Of a DNA stretch of 64,000 nt, positions 1 to 9,753 are shown piece after piece. The notes below the pieces were generated by a model. That model was not told the origin of the DNA. It was given only the letters and a program-made list of their open reading frames with translations, and did no database searches. Within the stretch, counting starts at the first letter, position 1. Every line of letters begins with the position of its first letter. Source of the stretch: Ctenosaura bakeri (Eukaryota; Chordata; Lepidosauria; Squamata; Iguanidae). The stretch is from assembly GCA_948474755.1 (NCBI GenBank), contig CAOLHI010001019.1:124001-188000 (forward strand). The letters run 5' to 3'. A program made the translations under genes and the position numbers.

Positions 1-604
1 GGACTTGCTCCAGCTTGTCAATATCCCTCTTGAATTGAGGTGCCCAGAACTGGACACAGTATTCAAGATGGGGTCTAACCAAAGCAGAGTAGAGTGGTAC
101 CAGTACCTCCCTCGATATAGACACCAGACTCCTATTGATGCAGCCGAGAATTGCGTTGGCTTTCTTGGCTGCCGCATCACACTGCTGACTCATGTTCAGC
201 TTGTGGTCTATGAAGACTCCTAGATCCCTTTCACACGTACTGCTATCCAGCCACGTGTCCCCCATCCTATATTTCTGTATCCCATTCTTTCTACCTAAGT
301 GTAGGACCTTACACTTCTCTCTGTTGAATCTCATTTTGTTTGCCTTGGCCCAGCTCTCCAATCTATCCAGGTCATTTTGAATTTTGATCCTGTCCTCTGG
401 CGTATTAGCAACCCCTCCCAATTTGGTATCATCTGCAAATTTGATGAGCATGCCCTCTATTCCTTCATCCAAGTCATTGATAAAAATATTGGACAGCACT
501 GGGACCAGGACAGAACCCTGTGGCACCCCACTAGTCACTTCCCTCCAGGATGAAAAGCAGCCATTGGTGAGCACCCTTTGGGTTCGGTCAGTCAACCAAT
601 TACA
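1..604 (-). mobile_element. CR1 LINE, RT-domain fragment (antisense)
   Basis: The minus strand translates to the C-terminal reverse transcriptase region of CR1 ORF2. It includes the catalytic-type motif FADD (near 440-455), the block [13 protein letters not shown] (near 315-355) and the block [14 protein letters not shown] (near 85-110). The copy is cut by the window start, so its 3' end is outside. The 5' break near 604 is a normal CR1 5' truncation. No continuous full ORF2; not an active element as seen here. Confidence 0.93.
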
Positions 605-1084
605 AGCATAGGGTCTCCTTTCTCTTTTGCATGCCAAAGCTCCACCATTTGCCTTTCTGTCATTTAATTGCATTGATCATAAATACCTTTGGTGTTCAGG
701 AGATCAGATCATGTGACCCAGGACAGTTGCTTGGGTCATGGTCTTATAAAAGAAAGAGACCCCCCTCTTCTCCCTCTCTTCTCCTCTGTTTTTGCTTCCT
801 CTTCCTCCTCTCCGACCATGCTTTGCATCTCCATCAGAAGATGGTGAGTTAAGAAGTTACTACTATTCATTAGCTAGTTAGGTTGTAGGATCTCCAATAC
901 ATATGTAAATGTAGAAGCCATTGGTAAACTTTTCTAAGTTTGTAAGCTGAAGCTGCCTGCATTTGTTTTATTTTCTTCAGTCAGTCTGAGATCAGAAAAG
1001 CCATACACACATTTAGACCTGCTTCTTCTGCTACTCTGCTGAAGGAGTCTGAATCCTGACAGTTTTAGCTTCCATAGAATTTCC
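605..1084. other. Unassigned stretch, possible promoter-like segment
   Basis: No repeat or gene was recognised. A TATAAAAG box at 745-752 is followed by a pyrimidine-rich run and a GTGAGT donor-like site (see the separate entry). The rest is ordinary AT-rich sequence. Confidence 0.4.
745..849 (+). promoter_or_regulatory. Weak candidate core promoter plus short first exon
   Basis: TATAAAAG lies at 745-752. About 30 bases downstream begins a CT-rich, Inr-compatible tract. An ATG in a fair context (ACCATGC, about 817-823) opens a very short frame that runs into ATGGTGAGT at 841-849, which fits a splice donor. This is pattern matching only. Such combinations arise by chance, and an LTR fragment is an alternative. 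Confidence 0.15.
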
Positions 1085-1262
1085 CAATAGGGCTAACACC
1101 CTGGGAAACTTGTATTCCCAACATTTTTGCCTTGCTCTGAAGGTGAGAGAGTGTGACCTTGCCCAAGGTCACCCAGTGGACTTCCATGGCTGAACCAGAA
1201 TCTGAACCTTGGTCTTTGGTGTCCGAGTCCAATGTTCAAATCAGTATGACACACTGCCTCTT
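1085..1262 (-). mobile_element. tRNA-derived SINE fragment (antisense)
   Basis: The reverse complement carries the typical order of the SINE family seen repeatedly here: a head with a B-box-like region, then a CCACTGGGTGACCTTGGGCAA-type core, then CACACTCTCTCA. The B-box region is eroded. The Bov-B-like 3' tail is missing or unrecognisable. Same family as the copies at 5489, 34084 and 34231. Confidence 0.75.
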
Positions 1263-1933
1263 GACAGCAGAATACCAATGAATAAATAGCAAAGAGATGA
1301 CGAGGAGGAGGAGGGAAAGAGTTCAGCTTAGATGTGTACAAACCTCACAGTCCGATCCGTGGCTAGGGATGTTGAGATGTGTATTTCCACACAACTGGGA
1401 ATTACCAGGCTGGGGACGGCTATCACAAAGCATGGCATCGAAAAACCTGTGGATTTGCTTTTTGGCACTAATCTTCTGCATCCCTCTCTTCCTCACTCTC
1501 ACCAAACCGAACCTTTTGCATGCTGTTTACTCACTCTTCAGAAAGTATGGATTGTCTCAAGGGAAAAAAATGGGACACGACTTGCAAAAGAAAAAAAAAT
1601 CCTGGCACAATGCATCTAAAAATGCCTTTTTAAAAACATTTTTAAAGTAACTAGAGCACATCACTCATTACTGCTGCTGGACAATGGATTTGACCAAATA
1701 AAATCAGGCTGGTTTGAAGTAGTTTCTAAAAGCTGTGGGTCAGACCAGATCAGCCCAAGGCAGTCAAGACTGATCCTATGCAGATGAGGTCCAAATCTGA
1801 ATTACCAAACTAGGATCTGAACTGAATTGGGGGCCAGAGCCTTATATGACTTGCTACACCAAATCAGGTAACATTGGTTCCACTTCCGCTGCTGTCGTGC
1901 ACTGGTAGATGCCGTATACCAGCTTATGTACTT
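1263..1933. other. Unassigned stretch
   Basis: Both strands hold only short frames without recognisable domains. A 117-residue frame at 1297-1650 has low-complexity lysine-rich ends and no motif I know. No repeat family was identified. Confidence 0.4.
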
Positions 1934-2311
1934 AGAATCATAGAATCATAGAAATGTAGAGTTGGAAGAGACCCCAGGGGCCATCCAGTCCAACCCCCTG
2001 CCATGCACGAACATCCTCAAAGCACTCCCGACAGACGGCCATCCAGCCTCTGCTTAAAAACCTCCAAGGAAGGAGCCTCCACTACACTCCAAAGAGGCAG
2101 CAGATTCCCCTGCCGGACAGCCCTGACTGTCAGGAAGTTCTTCCTGAGGTTCAGGTGGAATCTTCTTTCCTGCAGCTTGAATCCATTGCTCCTTGTCCTG
2201 GTCTCTGGAGCAGCAGAAAACAAGCCCTCTCCCTCCTCTACGTGGCATCCCTTCAAATATTTAAACCTGGCTCCCATGTCCCCTCTTAACCTTCTCTTCT
2301 GCAGACTAAAC
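1934..2311 (-). mobile_element. CR1 LINE 3' end (antisense)
   Basis: It starts at the CR1 3' terminus read in reverse (AGAATCATAGAATCATAG, then the GTTGGAAGAGACCCC block). It continues into the ORF2 C-terminus (ETRTRSNGFKLQERRFHLNLRKN in the minus frame). The 5' truncation is at about 2311. It belongs to the young subfamily also seen at 9754 and 41582. Confidence 0.93.
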
Positions 2312-2650
2312 CTACTTTTGTGGGGTCATTGCAAAAAAGAAGCACCCAGTACTTCTTTGTGCAACAGGACCCCCTCTCTCCATGCACAATTTCAGCTTGA
2401 GGCACACTTTCATGTCCAATCATTGCCTTGTGTGCTCTCAGGTATCATTTGGTAGCAGGTTTGAATCTTCAGCATGCTGACTAGAAGTTGAGGGGTGAGG
2501 GCTATGGCCGTCCCTACCTTCAGTGATGACTGATTTGCTATTCCAACGCCTCTAGCTGGAGTTAGATGCAGGGTCAGAAGGGGAAGCTCAAAGAACCAAC
2601 AAGGAACAGAATCTAGGCCACCACTACTCAAAGTGGTGGTCCACAGGAAG
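2312..2650. other. Unassigned stretch
   Basis: No repeat, gene or structural signal was recognised between two CR1 copies of opposite orientation. Confidence 0.4.
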
Positions 2651-3180
2651 CTTCCGGGGAATCCTGTGTCCAGATCTGGGCACCACAATTCAGGAAAGAT
2701 ATGGACACACTAGACTGTGTCCAGAGAAGCACGACCAAAATGGTCAAGGGTTTGGAAACCATGAAGCCCTGTGAGGAGGGACTTAGGGAGCTGAAGATGT
2801 TTAGTCTGAAGAAGAGGAGGTTAAGAGGGGGTATCATAGCTATGTTTAAGAATTTCAAAGGATGTCATATGGAGGATGGAGCAAGTCTGTTTTCTGCTGA
2901 TTCAGAGACTAAGAAACTATGGAGAAATGGCTTCAAATTCCAGGGAAAGAGATTCCACCTCAACATCAGGAAGAATTTCCTAAGGGTCTGAGCTGTTTGA
3001 CAGTGGAATACACTGCTGCCTTGGAGGGTGGTGGGGTCTCCTCCTTCTTTGGAGGCTTTTAAAGAAAGGCCAGATGGAAAGGACTGGCTTTGGTGGTGTC
3101 CTCCTTCATGGCAGAAAGGGGTTGTACTGGATGGCCCTTGGGATCTCTTTGAGACCCCATAGAATCCTATGATTCTATGA
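2651..3180 (+). mobile_element. CR1 LINE 3' end, older subfamily
   Basis: The plus strand shows the diverged ORF2 C-terminus (a frame covering 2701-2991), then the 3' UTR and a terminal CCTATGATTCTATGA. Compared with the young copies it carries many substitutions and an insertion in the 3' UTR (TTTAAAGAAAGGCCAGATGG). It is probably an older subfamily. Confidence 0.88.
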
Positions 3181-4029
3181 TCTAAACAAAAAATACAGCA
3201 ATAATTTGCACAAATATGATACTAGACCTTAGCATATCAGGAAAACATTGCCAGCAACCATGACAGGTAGCTTAGGAAGCAGCGATCTAGGCCTGCTGTT
3301 ACTTTAGAAATGCAATTCAGTTGAACTCTTGTTAACAGGAGAAAAAGAGAAATTAACTCATTACAAATACCTTTAATAATTCTGTTTTGTTAATTCCAGT
3401 CTCTGGGCCACATGACATGGGAGTGGAATGGAAGAAGGAGGCCCACCATGGTCCCATGGGGAAGGGCAGAGATGAGTCCCCAACCTTTCATCCGATCGCC
3501 GATCCTTTCCCCTCCTGCCCCCATAGAAATAATTGGGCTGTGGCCACGGGGCATGCACTGGTTCCAAAATTAGTCTGCCAAATTCTCTCATCCAAGAAGA
3601 GTTTTGGGGAGCAGGAACAGAACGCAGAACAGGGTGAACAAGGGAATGGAAACCACCTCAAGCCACCTCTCTTCCAAGCCAGAGTGCTAATTTTATTTTT
3701 AAAAGGCAAATTCCAAAGGTGCACCTTGCCTGTTATTTTTCTCCTTCACAACACATTTGCAGAGCCTGTTGGGTCCCCTTTTAGGTCTACAAAAATGATA
3801 TTCTGGACACAGCTGCCCTGTTGATTTGGGAAGGAATATTCTGTACAAGATGCTTCAGAGTAGGGGGGCGGGGGAGAGAGAAAGGAAGGGAGGCAAAACA
3901 TTTTTTATTACCTTGGCTGCAGTTCACATCCCAGTCCTTATCTGCAATGGAACAGCTCCCTCTACTGCAACCAAGATGCCTTCAAACTGTTTGTACAAGT
4001 TCAAAAAGTGTGCCTGAAAATACTAGAAT
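3181..4029. other. Unassigned stretch
   Basis: The frame at 3387-3824 (145 residues) and other short frames have no recognisable domain, and codon use gives no coding signal. No repeat family was identified. Confidence 0.4.
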
Positions 4030-4138
4030 GACACTGTATTTCAAAGGAAGGAACTGGTAAAACCATCTGTGTGGATTCCTTCCCTAAGAAAACCCTAGGA
4101 AGTTCATGAGGTTGCCATAAGTTGACAAGAAAGTAGAG
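4030..4138 (+). mobile_element. 5S-SINE, 3' part only
   Basis: It matches the body and tail of the 5S-derived SINEs at 22 kb: GGAAGGAACTGGTAAAA, GGATTCCTTCCCTAAG, then TTGCCATAAGTTGACAAG, the Bov-B-like tail. The 5S rRNA head is missing, as expected from 5' truncation. Confidence 0.75.
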
Positions 4139-4146
4139 GGCATGTA

Positions 4147-4193
4147 TACCCACCCACCCACCACCCACAGAGAGAGAGAGAGAGAGAGAGAGA
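4147..4193. repeat. (CCCA)n and (GA)n microsatellite
   Basis: A short CCCA run is followed by about 13 GA units directly after the 5S-SINE tail, a common place for a simple repeat to start. Confidence 0.95.
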
Positions 4194-4195
4194 AA

Positions 4196-4655
4196 CATAG
4201 AATCACAGAGTTGGAAAAGACCCCAAGGGCCATCCAGTCAAACCCGCTTCTGCCGAACAGGAATTCACCATCAAATCACTCCTGATAAATCTCCATCCAT
4301 CCTCTGCTTTAAACTCTCCAAAGAACAAGAATCCATCACACTCCCAGGCACCTCATTCCACTGTCAAACTACTTTAACCATTAGGAAGTTCTTCCTAAAG
4401 TTTAGACGGAATCTATTTTCCTGACGTTTGAAGCCACTGCTCCATAGTGTCCTAGTCTCTGGAGCAGCAGAAAACAAGCTTGCCCCGTTTTCCATGTGAC
4501 ATCCTTTCAAATATTTAAACATGGCTATTGTGGCATCTCTTAACCTTCTCATCTCCAGGCTGTACGTATCCAGCTCCCTAAGCTGCTCCTCAGAGGGCTT
4601 CATGGTTTCCAGGCCTTTGATCACTTGGATCATCTTCCTCTGGAGTGTTCCAGCT
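4196..4655 (-). mobile_element. CR1 LINE 3' end, older subfamily (antisense)
   Basis: It begins with the reversed CR1 terminus (ACATAGAATCACAGAGTTGG). The minus frame at 4364-4633 reads through the diverged C-terminus ([16 protein letters not shown]). It breaks off near 4655. Confidence 0.88.
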
Positions 4656-4757
4656 TATGCATATTCTTCTGGAAGCCCTCTGTAGCTTTCATTCTGGCAG
4701 CCTTACAAATCAGGGATGTTATATGTCTCAGTGTACTTCATTTTCTTACTTAACTAT
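4656..4757. other. Short unassigned stretch
   Basis: About 100 bases with no recognised element between a CR1 and a MITE. Confidence 0.4.
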
Positions 4758-5139
4758 AGCCATTTCTGCACTAGGCTGTTATAGCGCTATGATTCCACTT
4801 TCAACATCCTATGGAATCCTCGAGTTTGCAGTTTTGGGAGGGGCACCTTTTCATTTTCAGCTGGAAACCAAAAATGGTGCACAATCGCGCATTGCTCCCA
4901 GTCCCTGCATGCACTTACCTGGTGTGCGGAGCCTCTGGAGCCGCACCAGTAGCGCTTCCTGCCCCAGTGCAGCCTGGGAAACTCCCAGGCTGCGCTGCAG
5001 AAGGAAGAGGCAGAGCTCTCATGCAAGCAGGCAGCTCATGTGGAGCTGAAGGACCCCAGACGCGAGAGCCTCTTGCTGGAGGCTGCTTGCATGATCCTCA
5101 CACCCCAGTGCCGGAAAAAGGTAAGGTGTGGAAAGGGCC
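4758..5139. mobile_element. Chimeric MITE: palindromic left half, GC-rich right half
   Basis: Positions 4758-4843 match the left arm of the palindromic MITE family (GCCATTTCTGCACTAG, then GGAATCC and GTTTGCAGTTTTGGGAGG). From about 4844 the sequence switches to the GC-rich family and follows it to its end (GGTAAGGTGTGGAAAGGGCC). The outer flanks TAT and TAG are compatible with a 3-bp target duplication with one change. The joint is seen directly; origin by recombination or template switching is inference. Confidence 0.75.
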
Positions 5140-5488
5140 TAGAATAGAACCATTGAATCAATTTGTTTTACGTATATCTGGATTCACCACTCAGCAGCTG
5201 ACTGAATGGATCTGTCTGAGCTGGGACTAACCCATAGAATGGCACCCATCCAGCTGGACCTTCTTGGATGGTGCCTGACTATTCCACAGTGCCTCCAATG
5301 CACTGCTTGAATCACTGGGCTTTGGAACAGCCATTCCGCATTCACCACTGAACAATGGGACAAGAAGTAGACATCCATAGGCAAATACATCATTGGCTGC
5401 ACAATGCCTCACATTCAGCAGAAAGGCGGTGTAGTACCACCAAAACTTGAGCTACATGAGTGCAGATTTATTCCATGCCAACTTGGTG
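5140..5488. other. Unassigned stretch
   Basis: No repeat or gene recognised. Confidence 0.4.
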
Positions 5489-5640
5489 AGAGGCCCAGCA
5501 TGGTCTAGCTGACTAAATGCTGAACTAGGACTTAGGGAGACCAGTTTTTGAATCTTTGCTCAGCCCTGGAAACCCCCTGGGTGCCCTTGGGCAAGTCACA
5601 TTCCCTCAGCCCTTCAGGAAAGCAGTGGTGATGCAAGTTT
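5489..5640 (+). mobile_element. tRNA-derived SINE
   Basis: The SINE head (GGTCTAGCTGACTAAATGCT), the body (AACTAGGACTTAGGGAGACC) and CCCTGGGTGCCCTTGGGCAA are all readable. The copy decays before the Bov-B-like tail. Confidence 0.7.
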
Positions 5641-5777
5641 TTGCAGTAGCCTCCAAAGTCAGAAAATGTGCCAGACCATTTGAATGTGGCCTGTGGAGCC
5701 CCTCCCAGCTTCTCCAGTGTCTTCCTCAAGCTTTGTGTGATTTTGTTTGCTGTTCTCCAACTCTTTTGCACCCTAGA
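5641..5777. other. Short unassigned stretch
   Basis: No element recognised. Confidence 0.35.
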
Positions 5778-6180
5778 AATACAACAGGAATAGCAGTTAC
5801 ATTTCTACACTGCTTATCAGTGCAAAGCAGTCCCTAAGCAGTTTACAATGTTGTAAGCTAATTGCCTCCAACAAGCTGGGTACTCATTTTACCGACCTGC
5901 AGAAGGATGGAAGGCCGAGTCAACCTGGAGCCCAGCAGGATCAAACTCACAATGGCCATTTCCACACTAGACTGGTATAGCACTATTATTCCACATGCAA
6001 CATCCTATGGAATCCTGGGGTTTGCAGTTTCTGGAGGGGCCAAGGGACCCCTCCCAAAACTGCAAACCCCAGTATTCCATAGGATGTTGCAAGTGGAATA
6101 ATCGCACTATGACAGTCTAGTGAGGAAATGGTCAATGTTGTGGCTGCAGTATTGGCATTTAACCACTGCACCATCAGTGG
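5778..6180 (-). mobile_element. tRNA-derived SINE (GCGGTATAGAA-tail type), split by a MITE
   Basis: Read on the minus strand: a head GGTGCAGTGGTTAAATGCC-like, AGTTTGATCCTGC, CTCCAGGTTGACTC, GGTCGGTAAAATGAGTACCC and a 3' end related to GTAAACCGCTTAG. It is the same family as the intact plus copy at 61943. The palindromic MITE at 5954-6133 sits inside it and duplicates AAT. Confidence 0.88.
5954..6133. mobile_element. Palindromic MITE, 180 bp
   Basis: The ends are GGCCATTTCCACACTAG and CTAGTGAGGAAATGGTC. Two long inverted arms meet near GGAGGGGCCAAGGGACCCC. The flanks are AAT at 5951-5953 and 6134-6136. Removing the element and one AAT restores a continuous SINE, so the boundaries are well supported. 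A 3-bp duplication fits PIF/Harbinger-type elements; no transposase is present. Confidence 0.92.
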
Positions 6181-6269
6181 TATTGGCATTAGCAAAGGGA
6201 ATAATTGAATTATGAAGGACAGGAAGGTGGCAAGCCATTCTGGACATATGTGGCCTGGAATGTAGACGC

Positions 6270-6345
6270 TGAATAAATCTTGCAAAGAAAATCCTGTAAT
6301 AGGTTCGCTTTAGGAGCACCATGAGTTGGACATGACTCGAAGGCA
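6270..6345 (+). mobile_element. SINE / Bov-B-type 3' tail fragment
   Basis: It contains AATCTTGCAAAGAAAATCC, TAGGTTCGCTTTAGGAGC and GAGTTGGACATGACTCGAAG, the usual 3' sequence of the tRNA-SINEs mobilised by Bov-B. Confidence 0.75.
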
Positions 6346-6479
6346 CAGAAGAGCCTGTGGGACGATGCCAGATCTCGGTGTATGATTCTGTGATGCAGGG
6401 GTCTTGTTCCTCCTGGTCTCTACCCATCTTCCTTTATGGTAGGTGTGACCTCAGCAAACCTCCCTTCTTCAAACACAGC

Positions 6480-6850
6480 TACCCCGCCTTCCTCTCGGCC
6501 CCCCACGTCCTTTGCTGCAAGAAACCCAGCGCGAAAGCTTGGGACGGTTTCTTTTGAGGTCCCCCAAGCAACAGCAGCAGCTGCTGCTGCCTTTGATGTT
6601 CTTCAGACTGAAGTTTAATTACAGGGAAGGAGAAAGGGGTGCTGGGGTTCTGGGGCTGCCTTTAAGCTCTCCAATAAGGCAGCACTGACATTTAGCATGG
6701 GAGACGCAAGGGAGGAGAGGGAAGAGCACCGCATAAAATGTAAGGATTTTCCCCTTAATTGGAAACAGCTCAAGGCCCTGGAAGCGCTGCTAATGAGTTT
6801 ACAAGCGCACAAGGAAGGGCCGAGGGAAAGGCAGCAAGTGTCATAAAAGC
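6480..6850. other. Unique-looking stretch with homeodomain-type cores
   Basis: No repeat is recognised over about 370 bases, unusual for this window. TTTAATTACA (near 6613) and CTTAATTGG (near 6754) are homeodomain-type cores. It is a candidate conserved noncoding element only because it is repeat-free; no cross-species evidence is available here. Confidence 0.25.
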
Positions 6851-7130
6851 AGTGCTCTTAAACCCTTAGCAGCAGAGCTCACCAGCCATCTAGATGCCCC
6901 TTGGCTTCAGGTGAATTTTCTCATCCAGCCCTAGCTGCAAGGAGGAGGAGGAGGAAGAGGAGGTGACGGCAGCGGTGGCGACGGAGGCCAAGGCTTGGAG
7001 GCCAAGGCAAGGCAAGAATGTTCTGAGAAGATATTGGGAGAGACTTGCAGGATTCAGTCTAGATCTGCTCTACTCGGTTCCCTGGCCATGCTTCAACCCT
7101 TGTTCCATGGAAAGGCGTGTGTGTGTCCAA

Positions 7131-7551
7131 GGCCCTTTCCGCATGGCATTTGCCATGCAAAATGGCGCCTGGAGCGTCGCACGATTGTGAGGAGCGATTT
7201 GGACGACGCACTCACAATCACGTGATGCTCCAGGGGCCAGCAGACATCAATTGCATACCTTTTCATTTTCAGCTGGAAGCCAAAAATGGTGCATGGTTGC
7301 GCATTGCTCCTGGGCCCTGCGCGCACTTACCTGGCATGCGGAACCTCTGGAGCCATGCCAGTCGCGCTTCCTGTCCCAGCACAGCCTGGGAAACTCCCAG
7401 GCTGCGCTGCGGAAGGAAGAGGTGGGGTTCTCATGCAAGCAGGCAGCTTGTGTGGAATCAAAGGACCCAGGACGTGAGAGCCTCTTGCCGGAGGCTGCTT
7501 GCTTGATCCCCGCACCCCAGCACCCGAAAAAGGTAAGGTGCGGAAAGGATC
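7131..7551. mobile_element. GC-rich MITE with GGCCCTTTCCGCA ends, 421 bp
   Basis: It starts GGCCCTTTCCGCATGGCA and ends GGTGCGGAAAGGATC (last bases mutated from GGCC). Exact CAA lies on both sides (7128-7130, 7552-7554). The interior is GC-rich with CCCAGGCTGCGCTGCGGAA and CTTACCTGG motifs, shared with 4844-5139, 42702-43133 and 44448-44789. There is no transposase frame. Its ends match the palindromic MITEs, so the same transposase may have moved both. Confidence 0.88.
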
Positions 7552-7660
7552 CAAGTTATGGCACTAGTACTGTGCCTGAGAGTCACTTGGATTTTTTCCC
7601 CTGCAACTGTAGTCATGTTGGTTGATCTCCCACTTTGTCCTTGCATAGGGTAAATCGCCG

Positions 7661-7743
7661 GCCCCTCCAGAAACTGCAAACCCCAGGATTCCATAATTGA
7701 AAGTGGAATAATAGCTCTATAACAGTCTAGTGCGGAAATAACC
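7661..7743. mobile_element. Palindromic MITE, right half
   Basis: Only one arm is present: GGCCCCTCCAGAAACTGC, then CCAGGATTCCATA and AGTCTAGTGCGGAAATAACC. The left arm is absent. Confidence 0.82.
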
Positions 7744-8233
7744 TTTCTCTCTCTGTCCTCAGCTCACTTCAATTGCTGCACACTGAGTTCAAAATTCAAA
7801 ATGAGTTTGGACTCAGTGTAAACTCAGCAGGGGGAAGATAGGAAGATACGGCAGCATTCTGCCCTTCCCAGGAGGCTCAGGCCAAAGCAAACTGCTGCAG
7901 TTTCTCCTGGCGTGTCTGTTCTTCTTTTGCCACCCTGACCACACTCTGAGGTTGCTTGGCCACTCGTGTCCCAATTTTCAGCTGCAGAGTGTTGGAGGAG
8001 ATGAATGAGGCCACAGCACTCTGAAAATGTGGCAGAAGACTGGAAGCCTTTTTGACAGAGGGAGAAAACTTTTGAGAAATCGGAGGAGAGATTTTGGCAC
8101 AAGATGGCACGGAGGAAAAGGCCCGCACCAAGAAGGCCACAGAGGTCAGGGCGAGCCAGCACAAGCTGGAAATCCATGGCAACCTGCGGCAAAGCTTGTA
8201 AACAGAATGCCTCCAATTTGTAATGAGAACCAC
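7744..8233 (-). pseudogene. Coding-like segment A, unrecognised, paralog of 11.7-12.25 kb
   Basis: The minus strand near 7870-7960 reads QSVVRVAK, EEQ and LQQFALA, followed by a stop and then ASWEG. The related segment at 12.0-12.25 kb reads QSVVKTAD, EEQ and LQQFAFAWASWKG in the same frame. The flanking nucleotides also match (TGCTGCACACTGAGTTC against TGCTGCAAACTG/TGAGTTC). Similarity in protein frame suggests a coding source, either a mobile-element ORF or a duplicated gene fragment. I do not recognise the family. The in-frame TGA and diverged upstream part make it a relic. Confidence 0.35.
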
Positions 8234-8984
8234 TTGCGCTGGGAACAGTATTTCACTCAGCTAAAGTGGCAAGTCCAAGTTCTTCCCACCGTGGCTGGGA
8301 AACTCATGGACAAACCCAGCACTGATGCATTGCAAATTGGAAACATCCCACCTAACATGTAAGCAGGGCTTCCTATGACTCACACAAGCTGGATCCTGGA
8401 GCTCCAGAGCAAAACCTGGGCAAAAAGAGAATATCGGAGCATGTGCAGAAGTACCCAAGGAACCACAACACGTCTCAGCATGATTTCTAGGGAAGCTTGA
8501 GATCTTGCTTTTTAAAAAATGGAAGTTCAGCACTATAGCTCTAGGCAATAAAAGGCCCATAACTTACTCAGAGACATGGGATAGGGAAGAGATGGTCACA
8601 GAACAGAACCAGAGCGGGGGCGGGGAACTTACAGATAGAGAAAGGAAAAGAAAGGCACTCTCACTTCAGCTCTCTACCGCTTCTTATTCAGAAAGGCAGA
8701 AAATAGGCCATCAATTCAGATGTGATGCAGACTGCAAAGGGTCTACATGGGAAGCTGTAAGAGGTGGCTGGTTGGTGCACTGAAGTGGGAGCAGTGCATC
8801 CACACTCAGATTTACAGCCACTCTGCTTTGCCCACGTTGTATGGGAGCCACCCTAAACTAGCTGCAGGCCTAAACCTGGGATGGCCAGTGGAACCGTTTG
8901 GTTCTTATACTACGGAGCTGTTGCTTTGCTGGTTTCTGAAGAGGGCCTGCTGGCCACAAATCTTTCTGAATGAGGTACAGGTAC
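8234..8984. other. Unassigned stretch
   Basis: Short frames only, none with a recognisable domain. No repeat family identified. Confidence 0.4.
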
Positions 8985-9080
8985 AGGAACTAATCTTTAG
9001 CCCCCTGAAATTATTTATTTATTGTTTGTTTGATTGCTTTATACACCACCTTTCTCCCACAGTGAGACCTAAGCTAACTC
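8985..9080 (+). mobile_element. LINE 3' tail fragment (L2-like)
   Basis: TTATTTATTTATTG, then ATACACCACCTTTCTCCC, resembles the ATCCCGCCTTTCTCC-type 3' end of L2-like LINEs and their SINEs. A second copy lies near 40.6 kb. AT-rich sequence follows to about 9300. Confidence 0.45.
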
Positions 9081-9318
9081 ACCAAAGACATTAATTTTAA
9101 ACATAAATTTAAACACAGTTAAAATCATCACATTTAAAACAGTATAAAATTATTTTGAAAGCATATGAATGTTTAAAAAATTAAAACACGTGATAAGAAG
9201 CCTTGATAAGGAGAACTGATAAGATAAGAAGCCTCCTTGTGTGCAATTACATATTATTAGAAACCTGCGTGATTGAAAAGGACATTCTTTAAAACTTGGT
9301 CAGTAAAAACGAAATGCA

Positions 9319-9515
9319 CAGGTACGTGGCTTAACCACAGTGCATGTGAAAACGATCTAGGAGTCTTACTAGACCACAATCTGAACATGAGCCAGCAGTG
9401 TGATGCAGCGGCTGAAAAAGCCAATGTTGGAGTGCTTTGATGGTGGCTTCCTCTATGGCAGAATGGGATTGGACTGGATAGCATTGAGGTCTCTTCCAAC
9501 TCTTGGATTCTACGA
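9319..9515 (+). mobile_element. CR1 LINE with large internal deletion
   Basis: RT-region sequence (GATCTAGGAGTCTTACTAGA, ACATGAGCCAGCAGTGTGAT) jumps directly at about 9427 to the 3' end (GGAGTGCTTTGATGG, GGTCTCTTCCAACTC, GATTCTACGATCT). The region between, several hundred bases in other copies, is missing. Confidence 0.85.
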
Positions 9516-9589
9516 TCTGTGTGTGTTTATCTAGTCATATCTGCCCAAGAACTGAGGTCTGAGGGAGGGTCTCCCTCTGCTCCACACTC

Positions 9590-9745
9590 TGGTGGGGGTC
9601 AATATATCATGGGAGGACATGGACGGGGCCTTCTTTGCCATGACAACCAAGTTATGGGATGCTCTTTCCTCAAAGGCCCAGCTGGCACCAACATTGCTGT
9701 AATTCTGGTGCCAAGTCAAAACCTAACCCTTTATTAAAGCCTTTG
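9590..9745 (+). mobile_element. L2-like LINE, ORF C-terminal relic
   Basis: One plus frame reads AFFAMTTKLWDALSSKAQLA, a diverged form of the AFSxxAPxLWNSLP signature seen at 61.7, 41.4 and 35.1 kb. It ends at TTTATTAAAGCC just before a CR1. Confidence 0.5.
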
Positions 9746-9753
9746 GGGCCTGA

